64,000 nt of DNA from Amia ocellicauda (taxonomy: Eukaryota; Chordata; Actinopteri; Amiiformes; Amiidae): NCBI RefSeq assembly GCF_036373705.1, contig NW_027102661.1, positions 868,001 through 932,000 on the forward strand. The letters are read 5' to 3'. The notes beneath the pieces are model-generated. The model saw nothing but the letters and a program-made list of their open reading frames with translations, was not told the origin of the DNA and did not search any database. Below are positions 42,613 to 54,957 of the stretch, in pieces (the first letter of the stretch is position 1; every line of letters starts with the position of its first letter). The position numbers and the translations under genes were made by a program.

Positions 42613-43406
42613 TAACGCTTCGATTTTAGCCAGACATCTAAATTATCTCCACTCAGCATTGCAGATAGGTTGCTAAACAAAGCATCCCCTCTGAGTTCTA
42701 ACTGTACAACATCTCGAGGTCTGACCCTTTCAGCAACCTGTTCAAGCATTTTCTGCAAGGCCTCGTGTATGTTGACAAATATTTCTGCATAATTGTCACA
42801 ATTTAAAAGTTCTGCAAAAGTAAAATGCTGAATCATTTCAAAATTGTTATAGGCCGGTCTATCTATAATCACGGGATCACTGGTACTCTTGGACACATCA
42901 TCATTTTGAACAAAGCCTTCACCCCCTACATTCTCACAGAGCATGTCCACCACAGCCTTATCAGTCTCAGAACCCTCCACATTCCGAACACCCCCACTGC
43001 TGACATCTACAAAACCCCCTTTATGAGGAGGCTCATTTAAAGCCTGTAAAAGTCCTTCAAAGATATCCAACCGGTTAATGTCAAGACCCTCCTCTATAGT
43101 GATGGCTGCTTCTGCCGCCATCCTGTGTTCTAATTGTCTCAAATCATTTATAATAGGGGCAGAATTTGGTCGGGGTAGCTCCTCCAAAGCCTCCACCATT
43201 TCAAACAAATCGGGGTGAACTAGGGGGTGAACCTCTATAAGCGCTACCGGTGGGAGGTGGTTATTTAGATCATTGACCATCTGTAACAGGTCGGGGTTCA
43301 CCGGTAAGTCTGTTAATTCACATTCTATCGGTGGTAATTGGGGGTTATTTAAATCATTTATCATTTGTAATAGTTCCAGGTTCATTGGGACATCAGAGGA
43401 GTTCAC
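42588..43406 (-). CDS. Acidic protein with internal LLQMxNDLNN repeats, element C
   Basis: A 272-codon open frame that differs from the copy-A version at a few residues. Its last codons overlap the polymerase start in another frame. Confidence 0.6.
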   Translation of the reverse strand: MNSSDVPMNLELLQMINDLNNPQLPPIECELTDLPVNPDLLQMVNDLNNHLPPVALIEVHPLVHPDLFEMVEALEELPRPNSAPIINDLRQLEHRMAAEAAITIEEGLDINRLDIFEGLLQALNEPPHKGGFVDVSSGGVRNVEGSETDKAVVDMLCENVGGEGFVQNDDVSKSTSDPVIIDRPAYNNFEMIQHFTFAELLNCDNYAEIFVNIHEALQKMLEQVAERVRPRDVVQLELRGDALFSNLSAMLSGDNLDVWLKSKRYCKVTQPS

Positions 43407-43568
43407 AACAGGGCCGGGGATGTTCTCTCGGGAAGGTCTTTTTAGGGCCCTAGCTTGTTCATAATCCTTTAGTTTGTGAGTTCTTTTACCAAGTCAGGAC
43501 ATTTTTTAATTTATTTTTTATTTTTCCAACAACCCACAATAGTAAGGCGTTTTGTGTCTATTAAAACA

Positions 43569-44170
43569 TTAAATACGGTACAATTCGTTAGTAAGGGTAT
43601 TAATAAGGGTGTTTTGGCTCTCTATCACCAGGTTTTGCCCCAGTAACACAAGTCTTTGATTTTGTAACAAAGTATGTAGCAACTCATGCCGACCTTCAGG
43701 AAGTAGCTCCGGGGGCTGGTGGCCTGGCTCAGCTTCAAAGGATGGTCGCTCCGGTAAATCTCGGTCGAAGGAGGCAGGGAGCGAGCGTATACTCATGGAC
43801 GGAGACCAAGAAGGCCTTTGCGGTGACACCCTGGCCAAGCGCGGGGTACTGTTCCGCGTTTCTGTAGCCAAGAAACGGGTCTGGGGGGACGATGTTGAAA
43901 CCAGGCCGTCGTTGGGTGGTGTGTCAGCCCTGACTGACGGCGACCCCTGAGGTTGTTGGATGCCTGTATTTGTTCCGCCCGACAATGCGGCGGGCTAAAT
44001 CTGGGGTGTTGAATTACCCCCAGAAGGCTGTGGCCTGAGTAGATGTTGGGGGGTCTCCAAGACCACCGTGGGGGATCCTCTCGGTGATCTCACCGGGGAA
44101 GATGTTTGATCCCACTTAGACGGGGTAATTGTCCTCAATAGCTCATCCACAGAATGACTATCCCAAGAGT
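43569..44170 (-). pseudogene. Pro/Ser-rich protein, probable last exon, element C, broken
   Basis: Same region as 8465-9066. The C-terminal 138 codons are open; the exon as a whole is interrupted in this copy. The acceptor-like AG near 44172 is kept. Confidence 0.52.
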
Positions 44171-46874
44171 CTTGGGAAGAATAAAAATATACATTACATT
44201 TACATCTTTAAACGGCGACAGAAATCAAACTTAAAACAACATGTCCAGGACATTCAAAACCTTTAGCTTTTTTAGACCTTTGAAAATAGCCTTAGACATT
44301 CACTACAACGCCTTATTATTTACAGACAATATATTTATTAGGACTTGATAATAAATGTAAAACAGAGAAGCAGCTGTAAATAAACTGTTTCTTAAATGTT
44401 TCTTTAAAAACTGTAATATTGTTAATAAAACACACACACACACAACAACATTTCATTTTTAAACGAACCTTCCAAGTGTAAACGCTTCCTGATCCCGGGA
44501 CTTCCTGTTTCACAAACGTTTTCACGATCTGTTTAAATATTAAATACAATGAACACCTTCAAGCCTTTTCCTACAACCACTTTAAAACAGAAGTATAATA
44601 GCGGGAGATAAGCCAAACAACTTACTAAACCCTTTCAGACGGCTTTACTTCCTAACCAGACGGTACGGCAATCGGTCATTTCTAAACACGTTCCCCAGAA
44701 ACAAGCCTAGACCTGTCCGGACTTCTAAAGATCTTTCCCAGAACCCCCCGCCCTACAGGAAACGGTCACCCATCGCTTAAATATTAGCCCTCAACGGGCA
44801 AACAAAGCCCTTTTAAAAACATTAAAGTTTGAAAGATCTTACTTACCTCCACAGAATAATCGTTTCTTATGTTTTTCGGCTGGTTTAGCTTTTTGCACCG
44901 CTGTGAAGGTAAGAGACATGTTTAACCTTTAACCACACCGCTTTATAAAAAGCTTTAACCTCTTACAGGCTGCAGATATATACTCACAGCTATCAGATAC
45001 CGGGGCTGACGGCCTTTCAGATTCTTGAAAGGTTACGGTTCTCGAAGGTAAAACGAATCAAGCCCTCGATGTGGAAGGCCTTTCGTTGTCTCGAACCATG
45101 TTTCTTAATACTGTTAGACAGGATAATTTTTTAAAATTAACAAAACTGGACTCAAACATCTTACAGAAACGTTATACAAACAAACAGGGGTTTAGTTCTT
45201 ACCCGGTCGGCAGACAGCCTGTCTAGGGACAACCACTTCTCTTGGTCGATCCTCGGAGACATTAATCACAGGCCTTTCGATAGTTTCTGTGTAATTAAAG
45301 AGACCGGCATTAATATATATTAAAACGTTTTCATAACTCTAATGAGCCGCTTCAAAACCACACACACCCATGCATAAGAACCCATGAGCGCAAACACAAA
45401 AATCTTACCGTCGTTGTTCCAGATGATCTCCTCAGCGTTGGGAATTAACTCCTGTTGACTGGCTGAAAAATAATTTTACAGAACTTAAAACAGATGTTAT
45501 AGCCTTATTTACAATACATGCACACAACACGCTCTGAGTCAATGAAAATAATCTGAAGACTTGCCTAAAAACTCGTTTAAATCGAATCGCTGATGTTGTT
45601 TCCGGACATTGTTGATCTTTAGTCTTAAATCGAAAGGTCAGTATGAGTCTGTCGAGCTGAAGACCAGACCTTCATACTTATAATGATGGCCACATGCCGG
45701 ATCTGCTTGTAAGGCATTGTTCTGGTCTGGCCTTTGTGCCACCCTGTTACCAATTAACATATCAAAACCAACCAATAAAATGACACTGCATCAAATTTCA
45801 AATAGAAACCAAGATGGAGACGATCTCTCTCCTCTCTACTCTAAACTTTTATTAGAACCTTTTGGTCTCTCAAAAAAACATTTTTAAGCATCAAGACCTA
45901 TAGTCAACAACCACTAAGAATATTTCAGGCCTTTATAAGCGCTAAAAAACAACCTGAGCCTAGAAAATAACTATAAAGATCAAAAATAACTAGCGCTTTT
46001 ACAGTGATTTTTTTTTTTTTTTTATAGCGATGCTTTGTTTGGTATTAAACAAGTCACAAACTACTCAGAACAGCGTTTATCCCCGCAAAAGAGATATTTG
46101 GGTTTATTTTACAAAGCTTATAAATTATATAGGTTAAAAGTATTCTGAATGTTTTGATACCACACGCCATACCTATTGTTGTATGAGCACACCCCCGCCC
46201 CCCATGGTGTGAGTGATTTAGCCTTGAGTGTTGTGATCTATTTAGCATTGAGTGATCAGTTGTTTTCATTTTTTAAACGATTCCTTATCATCAGGGATTG
46301 AGACTGCTAAAATACCTTAAAAGCATATCCTTATCTTAAGTCTAACTCTTATGAGCTTTAAGACCCTAGAATGTATTTAAGTAAAACGACTGAACACATT
46401 ATGTGAGAGATAAAATATAACCACAGCTTTTTTTTTTTTTTTTTTACAAAAACAATTAACCTATACACACAAACACCCACACACACACCCTCTTTTTTAA
46501 TTAAATTTTTAATTAAATTTGAGGAGAGAGACAGAGCCAGATACAGTGTGGATAACATAAGTACCCTATGCAAAACAGGCATTGTTAGGACCTGGGATCA
46601 TAACAGACAACAGAACTTGTTGAATTTTATAAAATGATTGGGCGAGAGAGAGAGAAAGACAGACAGAGACAGTGTGAATATGATAAACGCACAATTCAAA
46701 ACTGGCATTGTTAAGACCTGGGACCATTACAGACAACAGAACTTGTTGATCTTATAACGGTTTAGATTTACTAAACCATTAAATGTATATTTAAAAAAGA
46801 CCCCCAACCACTACAGGAAGAGCCGACCCATTCACACTCTACAGTTGACCATCAAGAACAACAAGAACAACAGG
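44171..46874 (-). other. Right-hand region with splice-like segments and terminal AT-rich DNA, element C
   Basis: The first 2 kb match 9067-11079, including the four short segments with splice-like borders. Beyond 46150 only this copy continues: about 700 bp with a T run near 46430-46445, a CA-rich microsatellite (about 46467-46490) and a GAGA-rich stretch (about 46644-46672). I see no gene in that last part. It would hold the promoter for leftward transcription, next to the right inverted repeat. Confidence 0.5.
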
Positions 46875-47060
46875 TTATGGGCGGCCTTGTTGTTCAGGGT
46901 TTTATGGGTGTACACTTTCTGACGGATATGACGTAGGAATAATTAAGGAAATAACTCTACCTAAAATCACGCCCCCCAATTATGACGTAGGAATATTAAT
47001 AAGCTTAGGGCATACGTCATAACAAAATAGGCCGCGCCCAAAAAAGCCAACTATCTACTC
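46875..47060 (-). repeat. Right terminal inverted repeat, element C
   Basis: Reverse complement of 31429-31613. It ends in ACTATCTACT and carries the same three CRE-like sites in opposite orientation. It is the only right end in the window. Confidence 0.93.
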
Positions 47061-47066
47061 ATAAGA
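47061..47066. repeat. Target-site duplication, right copy (CATAAG), element C
   Basis: CATAAG directly after the right inverted repeat, followed by AGTAACAGC, the normal continuation of the spacer unit. Confidence 0.93.
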
Positions 47067-47282
47067 GTAACAGCAATGTCGCCGATCCTGCTACGGTCGT
47101 ATTGTAACAGCAACAACATGTATCGATTTTAAAAGTGTCAGTTCCAGCGCCTCGCAAAGCTACCCTTCTGTGATCGTTTGTTCTCTAGGTCAGGCTTTCT
47201 TGACACTCCGAGGAAGAGAAAACGATGGCCGGCCGCGTTACAGGGACAGGTAACACGGCACTAGCACACGTGCACCGCGGGT

Positions 47283-47355
47283 TGTTTCCGCCCGGTTTCG
47301 AACCAGGGACCTTTCGCGTGTGAGGCGAACGTGATAGCCACTACACTACGGAAAC
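47283..47355 (-). tRNA. tRNA-Val(CAC)
   Basis: Stems pair throughout, anticodon loop CTCACAC. Its 3' end is 217 bp from the CATAAG that follows element C, so the Polinton went in downstream of this gene. Confidence 0.9.
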
Positions 47356-47875
47356 CAACCTGTCCTGGCGTTTCGAATGGCTCCCATCGAAGCAGGCTGG
47401 TAAAACGCGCACAGGCGTTTCCCTTGGGCCAGCCTGTGAGATAAAGGTTTCTAATTTCACTGACCTATTTTGCAATGCTCAAGGGCACATCAGGACACTT
47501 TGGAAACTCTTTCAAAGGCAGGACGCCCTGCGCTCTGACAGTGCCTGCACTTAGCCCAACAAGGTGATGCTGAATGGCTTGTTCAAACGGCTGGTGGTCT
47601 TCCTTCACCAGCAGACTATCAGAGCTATACTGCGCCTTCAACTACATAAGAGTAACAGCAATGTCGCCGATCCTGCTACGGTCGTATTGTAACAGCAACA
47701 ACATGTATCGATTTTAAAAGTGTCGGTTCCAGCGCCTCGCAAAGCTACCCTTCTTCGATCATTAGTTCTCAAGGTCAGGATTTCTTGCCACTCCGAGGAA
47801 GAGAAAACGACGGCCGGCCTTGGGGCAGAGAGATGAGGACGGGTAACACGGCACTGGCATACGTGCACCGCGGGT

Positions 47876-47948
47876 TGTTTCCACCCAGTTTCGAACCGGG
47901 GACCTGTCGCGTGTGAGGCGAACGTGATAGCCACTACACTACGGAAAC
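47876..47948 (-). tRNA. tRNA-Val(CAC), weakened
   Basis: Anticodon CAC. Acceptor and anticodon stems each show a changed pair (plus-strand CCACCCAG and GACCTGTCGCG), so activity is uncertain. Confidence 0.75.
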
Positions 47949-48080
47949 CGACCCGTCCTGGCGTTTCGAATGGCTCCCATCGAAGCAGGCTGGTAAAACG
48001 CGCACAGGCGTTTCCCGTGGGCCAGCCTGTGAGATAAAGGTTTCTATTTTCACTGACCTATTTTGCATTGCTCAAGGGCA

Positions 48081-48332
48081 AGAGGATCCAGAAAAACAGG
48101 TTACTGAAATGATGTTTGACGCCGTGGACTGGAAAGAGGTCATAAACTGTATAAATGATGGTTTTGACATCTTGACCAAATGTTTGCAACTGGATTTGGT
48201 TAGAAGGAGAATATGCTGGATTATGGATTATATATCCCCCTTGAATGACGACGACGATGATTAAACAGACGACGTGTGGGGTTTTGGAGGGGGGTCTGAC
48301 GGCTCAGGGGCTACTCTCTTCTAAGAGGGCGG
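48081..48332 (+). pseudogene. Early gene 1, 3' fragment, copy D
   Basis: The second half of early gene 1 (INDGFDILTKC, then the Asp run) at the left edge of the copy. Start and promoter are outside the copy. Confidence 0.7.
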
Positions 48333-48402
48333 TGTGTCATGACGTAGTGAAGAGATAGGATAAAAGGCGCAACAATTCATTCATGGTTTAAAATTAAAGA
48401 GA

Positions 48403-49251
48403 ATGTCTTACCCGAAAGCTGCGGACGTCGACAGGCTCTACAGGCCTCTTCAAACCCGGGATCACCCCTGGTTCTATTCCCCAGATTTTGTATACACTCT
48501 GGAACCCTTTGACTGCGGTTACTCTCCAAGACCTCAGACCCCGGTCCCTCAGGACGAAACAACATGCGGTGCGATGGATGTCCAAATGAGTCTCGGGGAT
48601 CCCCAGCCTCTGGAGCTCATGGAGGGTCTCGATTTTGCCGAACTGTCTACCGTCTGTGCGTCTCAGGAGGGGGTCAGTCCAATGGATGTAGAAACACCCC
48701 ACAAACCACCAGGCGAACCAATGAGCATCGGACAGTCCCGGGGGCGTGATGAAGACGAAGGATTTATGCCCGGGGTATGTGACCAAGTAAGCAGAGTGGT
48801 TAAAAGCACCCTGGTGTATATTCTGAGTGCTCTCATCGACCGAGCTCTGAAAGAAGTCTGTCGGGGGTGTGAAGTGAATCACCCCAGTCAGTTGAGACAC
48901 AGTTGTTTGTTTGAACCAGACCGTTACTATTTCCTGTTCTATTTCAACGTGTTTTACAGAAGACTGAACAAACCGTGGCTGAAACCGGCACTAATCAAGG
49001 CGCTGTCTTACTCCCACATACATGTCACTGCGGGACAAGTCCAGAAAATCATAGATGAGATTTTGCTGGAGCTGAAAAAGGAGCCGTTTATAATAGAGAA
49101 ACTTGGGCAGCTGCTCAATGACATGGATGAGCCGAGTAGAAAAACCGCTGGCAAGCTAAAAGCTTATTTCTTCCGTAAAGAAGTTAAAGCTGGGGACAGC
49201 GACGAAGAATTCGACATCTACGCCACTGATTCAGACTCTGACCTGAACTAA
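48403..49251 (+). CDS. Early gene 2, Cys/His-motif protein, copy D
   Basis: A 282-codon open frame, the same protein as 12555-13401 with a few residue changes. The CRCG..HPSQ..HSC motif and acidic tail are kept. The CRE/TATA pair lies upstream (48340-48368). Confidence 0.65.
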   Translation: MSYPKAADVDRLYRPLQTRDHPWFYSPDFVYTLEPFDCGYSPRPQTPVPQDETTCGAMDVQMSLGDPQPLELMEGLDFAELSTVCASQEGVSPMDVETPHKPPGEPMSIGQSRGRDEDEGFMPGVCDQVSRVVKSTLVYILSALIDRALKEVCRGCEVNHPSQLRHSCLFEPDRYYFLFYFNVFYRRLNKPWLKPALIKALSYSHIHVTAGQVQKIIDEILLELKKEPFIIEKLGQLLNDMDEPSRKTAGKLKAYFFRKEVKAGDSDEEFDIYATDSDSDLN

Positions 49252-49263
49252 GGGACTTTGAAC

Positions 49264-49605
49264 ATGGGGAATGTTCTGGACTGCTTCTGCAACTGGTTCT
49301 GTCATCAACACTCTGCAGCTAACCTGAGAGCGCTATTACACCATGTGCTTGACAGAAAAGTAGCCAACGCGAGCCTTTTCTCTACAGATTTAACCATCGA
49401 TGAGGATCAACTTTCAAACCTGGAAAAGTTAATGGCTGCTGTAACAAAGATCGGGGGGTACGAACACTGGGATGAAGCGCTCAAGGGGGCCAAGAATGAT
49501 ATTAGGCCATTTCATCAACATCTGTATGACCTTTTACTGAGCATGTTTAATACACCTCTGTTTAATTTTAAAATAGGTCATATTGTTGTTTATTTACATA
49601 TGTAA
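49264..49605 (+). CDS. Early gene 3, MGN-start Cys-rich protein, copy D
   Basis: A frame of 113 codons from the ATG 12 bp after early gene 2. It begins MGNVLDCFCNWFCHQHS. Gly2 plus nearby Cys residues could allow N-myristoylation and palmitoylation, that is, membrane anchoring, though Asp at position 6 is not ideal. The Cys/His cluster could instead bind zinc. The rest is helical. The C-terminal end differs from the other copies and may be altered. Function unknown. Confidence 0.5.
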   Translation: MGNVLDCFCNWFCHQHSAANLRALLHHVLDRKVANASLFSTDLTIDEDQLSNLEKLMAAVTKIGGYEHWDEALKGAKNDIRPFHQHLYDLLLSMFNTPLFNFKIGHIVVYLHM

Positions 49606-49827
49606 CTGAGGTGTGTGCCTACAAGATAAAGAAACAGGTATATTTGTTGATATAGATCAAGTAACCAATCATCTGATTTCTTTTTGTCTGGACCGTAGAA
49701 AAAATTGTTGTGTATGTTATACTTTTCTCAAATGTCTAAAAAGGGGTATCTGCTCTCCTGAAGTTGAATAAAAAACCTTGTATAAAAACTTTGCGCATAG
49801 TGTGGGTCTGTGTGGTTATTTGACAGA

Positions 49828-50919
49828 ATGACTCGGCAAGCTCCCCAAATGCAGGAACTATACTACAACCCAGCCAAGATTGGGGGTTTGGCGGGTAAGA
49901 AGGGTTTTCAAAGAGGACTCGCTGAGGCCGGAGTGAAGGTTAATGATGTGTTTGTTTCAGAATGGTTACGGGAACAAGACGCCTATACCTTACATAAACC
50001 TCTCAGGATTAACTTTAAAAGAAACCGCGTATATGCAACTGACATAGACTCACAATGGCAAATGGATCTAGTCGATATGTCAAATTTATCAAAACATAAC
50101 AATGGTCACAAATTGATGTTGATGTGTATCGATGTTTAATCAAAATATGCCTGGGCTCGAATTCTACATAATAAAACAGGTTGAGCGGTGACGAGGGTCT
50201 TTGAGGATATATTGTCCCAGGGTCGATGTCCTAAAAAACTGCAGACTGATTAAGGAAAAGAGTTTCTCAACAGAGAATTTCAGAATCTACTGAAGAGACA
50301 CAAAATACATCATTTCACCACCGGAAATGAGCTTAAAGCATCGGTAGTGGAGAGGTTTAACCGCACCATAAAGACCAAAATGTGGAGATATTTTACAGCG
50401 GTCAACACGTTCAAGTATTTTGATAAAGTTCAGGATTTTATTGATGCTTACAACCAAGGGTATCACACCAGTATTAAAATGAAGTCTATAGATGTTGATC
50501 AAAGTAATTCTTTTCAGGTCTATACAAAATTATACGGACCATTTATTAAGAAGGGAAAAACTACTTATAAGTTCAACATCGGTGATGTGGTTCGCGTTTC
50601 AAAGCTAAGGAGTACTTTTGCCAAAGGTTATGAACAAACATTTTCTGACGAATATTTTACAGTTACCGAACAGTTGGCTAGAGCCCCCCCCGTGTACCGG
50701 TTAAAAGACTATGACGGGGAGGATATAGAAGGAACGTTTTACGAAGCCGAGTTACAAAAAATTATTGTGGGTAAAGACAGTGTATACAGAGTTGAAAAGA
50801 TATTAGCTGAAAAAACCCAGAACCGGAAAAAATATGTGTTGGTGAAATGGCTTGGATGGCCTGAAAAGTTCAATAGTTGGGTCCCGGAACAACAGGTTTG
50901 CGATATTCAATCCTTATAA
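49828..50919 (+). pseudogene. DDE integrase with chromodomain, copy D, broken
   Basis: Same gene as 33212-34264, with the longer linker form shared with copy B. Interrupted in the catalytic core; the chromodomain half is open. Confidence 0.87.
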
Positions 50920-50965
50920 CAACATGCCCGCGGGTGTGTTGGGGGCATTACTCTCGATACTCAAG

Positions 50966-51680
50966 ATGGAATCAGGAGGCTTCTACGTGACTCTACCCAG
51001 TAACGCCTCTCTCGATATATACCCTAAAAATGAAATATCCAGTTACACGGTACAATTTGGAAAATCTATAGATCTAAGAGGGTCGTGGGAAGTGGGGTTG
51101 GCGGAAATACAGTATCCTTACACTTGGGCTGTTTTACAAGATAAGGATGCCACCTTCGCCATTTTTGATGATGTTAAAAAGAGTCAATGGACATTCACGA
51201 TACAAGGAGGTTATTATGACAATGTGGATAAAATATTAGATGAGATGCATAAACAGTTCTCAGAAGGCACCCCCAACATCAAGCTATATTACAACCCTAT
51301 TAAAAACAGAGTGTACAAGGTGTCAAAACCAGGTATTAGCATTCAAACCAGCGGCCAACTGGGGCGTATATTAGGGTTCTATTCTGACACAGAGAGCAGG
51401 TTCTCAGAAGTGGTGGGGCGGCTTTTACACTCTTTATGTGTATACGGATATCATAACCCACCAGAGGGTCGGGGATAGTTATGTCCCCCTTTTGAGAAAT
51501 GTACTTATTAAAGGTAAAAGCAATGACATGGTCACAATTACTTATGACAAGCCACACTACGTACCAGTCTCAAAGACCCACTTTGACAACATCACGATCG
51601 AAGTCAAATCGGATCAGAATATCAACGTACCCTTCCGCTTCGGTAAAGTTAAGTTGTCAAACTACATTTTCGACCCCTGA
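50966..51680 (+). pseudogene. Penton (minor capsid protein), copy D, broken
   Basis: The N-terminal signature is intact (MESGGFYVTLPSNASL). Interrupted further on. Confidence 0.78.
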
Positions 51681-51701
51681 AACAGTGTGTACATTATTAA
51701 A

Positions 51702-52189
51702 ATGGCTACCTCGAGGGGTTATGTAGATCCTAGCGCCAATGTGGATTATTACAAGATGCAAGATGGAACGGCTTGCCCGGTTTTGTAGGAGCCCCCACAA
51801 TGTATGGCGCCGGTCTAGGAGGACTCTTTCGTGGTCTCTTTAGAATGGCCGTACCCCTGCTTAAGAGAGGCTTTGCTATAGCCAGACCCCACTTGAAATC
51901 AGCGGCTAAAAATATTGTTAGTGACGTGTTCACCAATGTTATGAACCGGGCAGCTAGCCATGAGCATCAGGAGGGTTCGGGTCTCATGGTAATGGCGAGG
52001 AGGGGGGGTAAAAGAAGAAACAGCATGTGTCCACCAGGGCGACGATGATCCGTGGCTAACAGAAAACGAAGAATCTCTCATTCTCCAACATATCGTGGAA
52101 ACACTCGGAGAAGGAAGCAGCACAAGAAAAAACCTGCAAAAAGAAAGTCTCAAAGAAAGAAAAATAGAGCCTCAGGATATATCTTTTAA
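51702..52189 (+). pseudogene. pX/pVI-like basic virion protein, copy D, broken
   Basis: Same position and features as 15851-16339. Interrupted. Confidence 0.7.
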
Positions 52190-52191
52190 AC

Positions 52192-53474
52192 ATGTCTTTT
52201 GTCCACAGTCTATTGGAAGAATGCGTCAAATCAGAACTGGATCTGTTTACAGTTCCATACACTCAAACGAGTATAGATAAGAGCATATATGTAGAGATTC
52301 CCCCTCTTTCTGCAATTTCAGACATGGCCCCTTTGGAGTTTTTTATAGCTGGCAATGGCGAGGATTATAATGATTTGAATAACACATTTATTTTAATGAA
52401 CTGTAAAGTGACTAATGAGGATGGCGATGCAATCGAGAAGACGGCCAACGCTGGGGTCATCAATTACCCGGTGGCCACCATGTTTTCACAGGTGGATGTG
52501 ACCCTGGGAGATCGGCTCATTAGTCAAAGCAGCAATACTTACCCCTATAGAGCCATGATGGAGTGTAAACTTAATTATAGTGAGGAGACCCTAAGCAAAC
52601 AGTTCAGCCCCGGCCTTTTCTTCAAAGACAACCCGGAAGCTATGGACGACAAGGATCCAGAGGGACTCAATAAGGGTTTGCAAAAAAGAACGGCCTCTTC
52701 AACAGAAGGGAGGACCTTTGAGCTAATGGGGCATATCAATGCAGACCAAGAAAAACTCATGCTCAACGGGGTAGACATTAAAATTAAAATGATCCGTAGT
52801 AAAAGTGCTTTTTATCTGATGACCCCTGATACTGAAAAATATAAACTGACCATATTATCGGCCTCGCTGTTTGTGAAAAAAGTGTCCGTCTCCCCGGCGG
52901 TTAAACTAGGACACGCGCAGGCGTTAAGTACCCGATCGAAAGAGTCTATATGAAAGTCCACAGTATCCCTGCAGGGACACGGGTGATGAACCAGGAAAAT
53001 CTGTTTCTAGGACAGCTCCCAAAACAGGTTATTATTGGTCTCGTGGATAATGATGCATTTACCGGGGTTTACAACAAGAACCTTTTTAACTTTAAACATT
53101 ATAACGCGGAATTTATAGCGTTGTACGTCGATGGTGTGCAGGTTCCATCCAGACCTTTTCAACCTGACTTTGAAAACGGCAATGCGGTTCTTGAATATTA
53201 CAGTGTAGTACTGGCTACGGGTCGCCATCTCAAGGATCAAACTCTGCTGATCGATCGCCGGGAATACTGCAGCGGTTACACCCTGTACGGTTTCAACCTG
53301 ACCCCTGACGAAGAGTGTGGACAACATTTTTCACTGATGAAGACGGGCAATATGCGTTTGGAGATGCGTTTCAAGCAGCCTCTACCACGCACTGTAAATA
53401 TGGTCGTGTATGCTGTGTTTGACAACATTATTGAGGTGAATCGGAGGAGAAACGTTCTGTATGATTATTATTAA
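52192..53474 (+). pseudogene. Hexon (major capsid protein), copy D, broken
   Basis: Recognisable over its whole length. Interrupted, with some changes shared only with copy A. Confidence 0.87.
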
Positions 53475-53475
53475 A

Positions 53476-54032
53476 ATGAACACCAGAGAGCTCAACCACA
53501 TCATGAATGCCCTGGCCGGCTCACGGAAACTGTTTCAAGGAGTCTACGCCTGCGATCAGCTACCTAAATTTAAGATCAAGAATTTACCTGCAATGTACAT
53601 AATCAACACACACCCTAAAAATATGCCCGGAGAACATTGGCTGGCTATTTATCTAAGGGAGGACCACCGTGGTGAATTTTTTGATTCCTATGGAAACCCC
53701 CCGGATTTCAGACCTTTCCCTCGGAAGATCAATAACTTTCTGCTCAACAACTGTCAAGAAACCATTTACAGCGGTCGTCAAGTACAAAGTCTTCAGACCT
53801 TCACTTGTGGTCAGCACTGTGTGTTTTTCTTATATCATAGATCTAAAGGAAGGTCATACCCCGATATTATGGCCTTGTACAGTGAGGATTTAGGCCAAAA
53901 TGATAAAAAAGTGGCAGAGTTTGTCAGTACACTGTGGACCCCCCTTATAACACAATGACTTACGACCCTAGCCAGTCATGTATACAGATGGGGTGTTCTT
54001 GTGAGGATTTTAAAAGATGTCATGCGTGTTAA
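53476..54032 (+). pseudogene. Adenain-like protease, copy D, broken
   Basis: Active-site segments GEHWLAIY and TFTCGQHC are present; the C-terminal part is damaged. Confidence 0.82.
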
Positions 54033-54211
54033 GGTGAAAAAATAATGAAAACAGCCTTTGAATCATTAGTTTTGTTTTTATTCAAAACAATTCTTATACA
54101 AAGCAGGGGTTATGTTATAAATAAATGTACAACATTTGAAAATAAAAAAAAATAAATAAAAAATTGTTTGTCGGGTCATTATTTACAGGGGAGACAAATA
54201 AAAACATGAGA

Positions 54212-54955
54212 TTAATAAGCTTCCCAACGATGGATAGATCCTGAGGATGGTCGCTAAGCACGGTCAGAGTAATGAGATATCGGAGTCAGATCAGGCTACA
54301 CCTCTTTACACAGATGGATTTTTTGTCGCGTTTCCTGGTTAGGAACTGTGGATTGGGGCATGTTCAGACAGGCCATCGCCTGTAGGAAAGCATTCCAGCC
54401 TACAGGTCGGCGACTCTCGGGTACCTTATTAGTGCTATTGACACTCTTCAACAAATCAAACATGTGTGAACCTTTGATCAGTTGTCCTTTAAAAACAAAT
54501 TCACCCTGTTCATTCCAAGCCGTTACCCGCGGTTTCTGAACCATTTTGTGCAGGATATATTCTGCATGTCTCCTGCTTCTGGCCGGCATGTTTCTCAAAA
54601 CATCCGTTACAACATCTCCCTCTGAACTCTCAACAGGTTCGGTCACCGCAACATCTTTATCAACCGTACCCCCCGCATCAACCCCAGAACCATTTTCTTG
54701 AGAGGCCATGGTTAAAGTTAAAATGTTTTGATCTTTTTCACCCTGTCTAACCAGACGGAGGTAACGCTGTAACGTGTTGGTATACAACTGGGCTTTGGAA
54801 TACTGATTTAAATCGGCCCTGGCCTGTATAGCTTTCATTTCAGAGTCCAGGTTGTTTTCGGCCGTTTGTCTAATGGGCTCTTGCCCGACAACATTTTTTC
54901 TCAGTTTCTCAAGTTGCTCCTGAGGGATCAAAAACATTTTCTGAGCATATTCCAT
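54212..54955 (-). pseudogene. Conserved Polinton protein with coiled N-terminus, copy D, broken
   Basis: Most of the 247-codon gene is open on the minus strand. It is shortened at its C-terminal end relative to copies A and C. Confidence 0.68.
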
Positions 54956-54957
54956 TA

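Larger units (their letters stand above)
31429..47060 (+). mobile_element. Polinton/adintovirus copy C, both ends present
   Basis: The reference copy of the array: 15,632 bp, inverted repeats of about 186 bp at both ends, a 6-bp target duplication, and the full two-block gene plan. It is intact in outline but a fossil in detail, with roughly 5 to 10 breaks by my reading, mostly in the polymerase and in some virion genes. Divergence from other copies is a few percent at most, so the insertion is young. Family: Polinton/Maverick with adintovirus-type integrase, polymerase and accessory genes. Confidence 0.95.
47067..48080. repeat. tRNA-Val spacer between C and D
   Basis: Two CAC-type units, each with a flank that recurs elsewhere (from ACAGCAATGTCGCC onward) and a tRNA-Val gene. 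It ends with an abrupt join into copy D inside early gene 1. No protein-coding gene seen. Confidence 0.85.
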
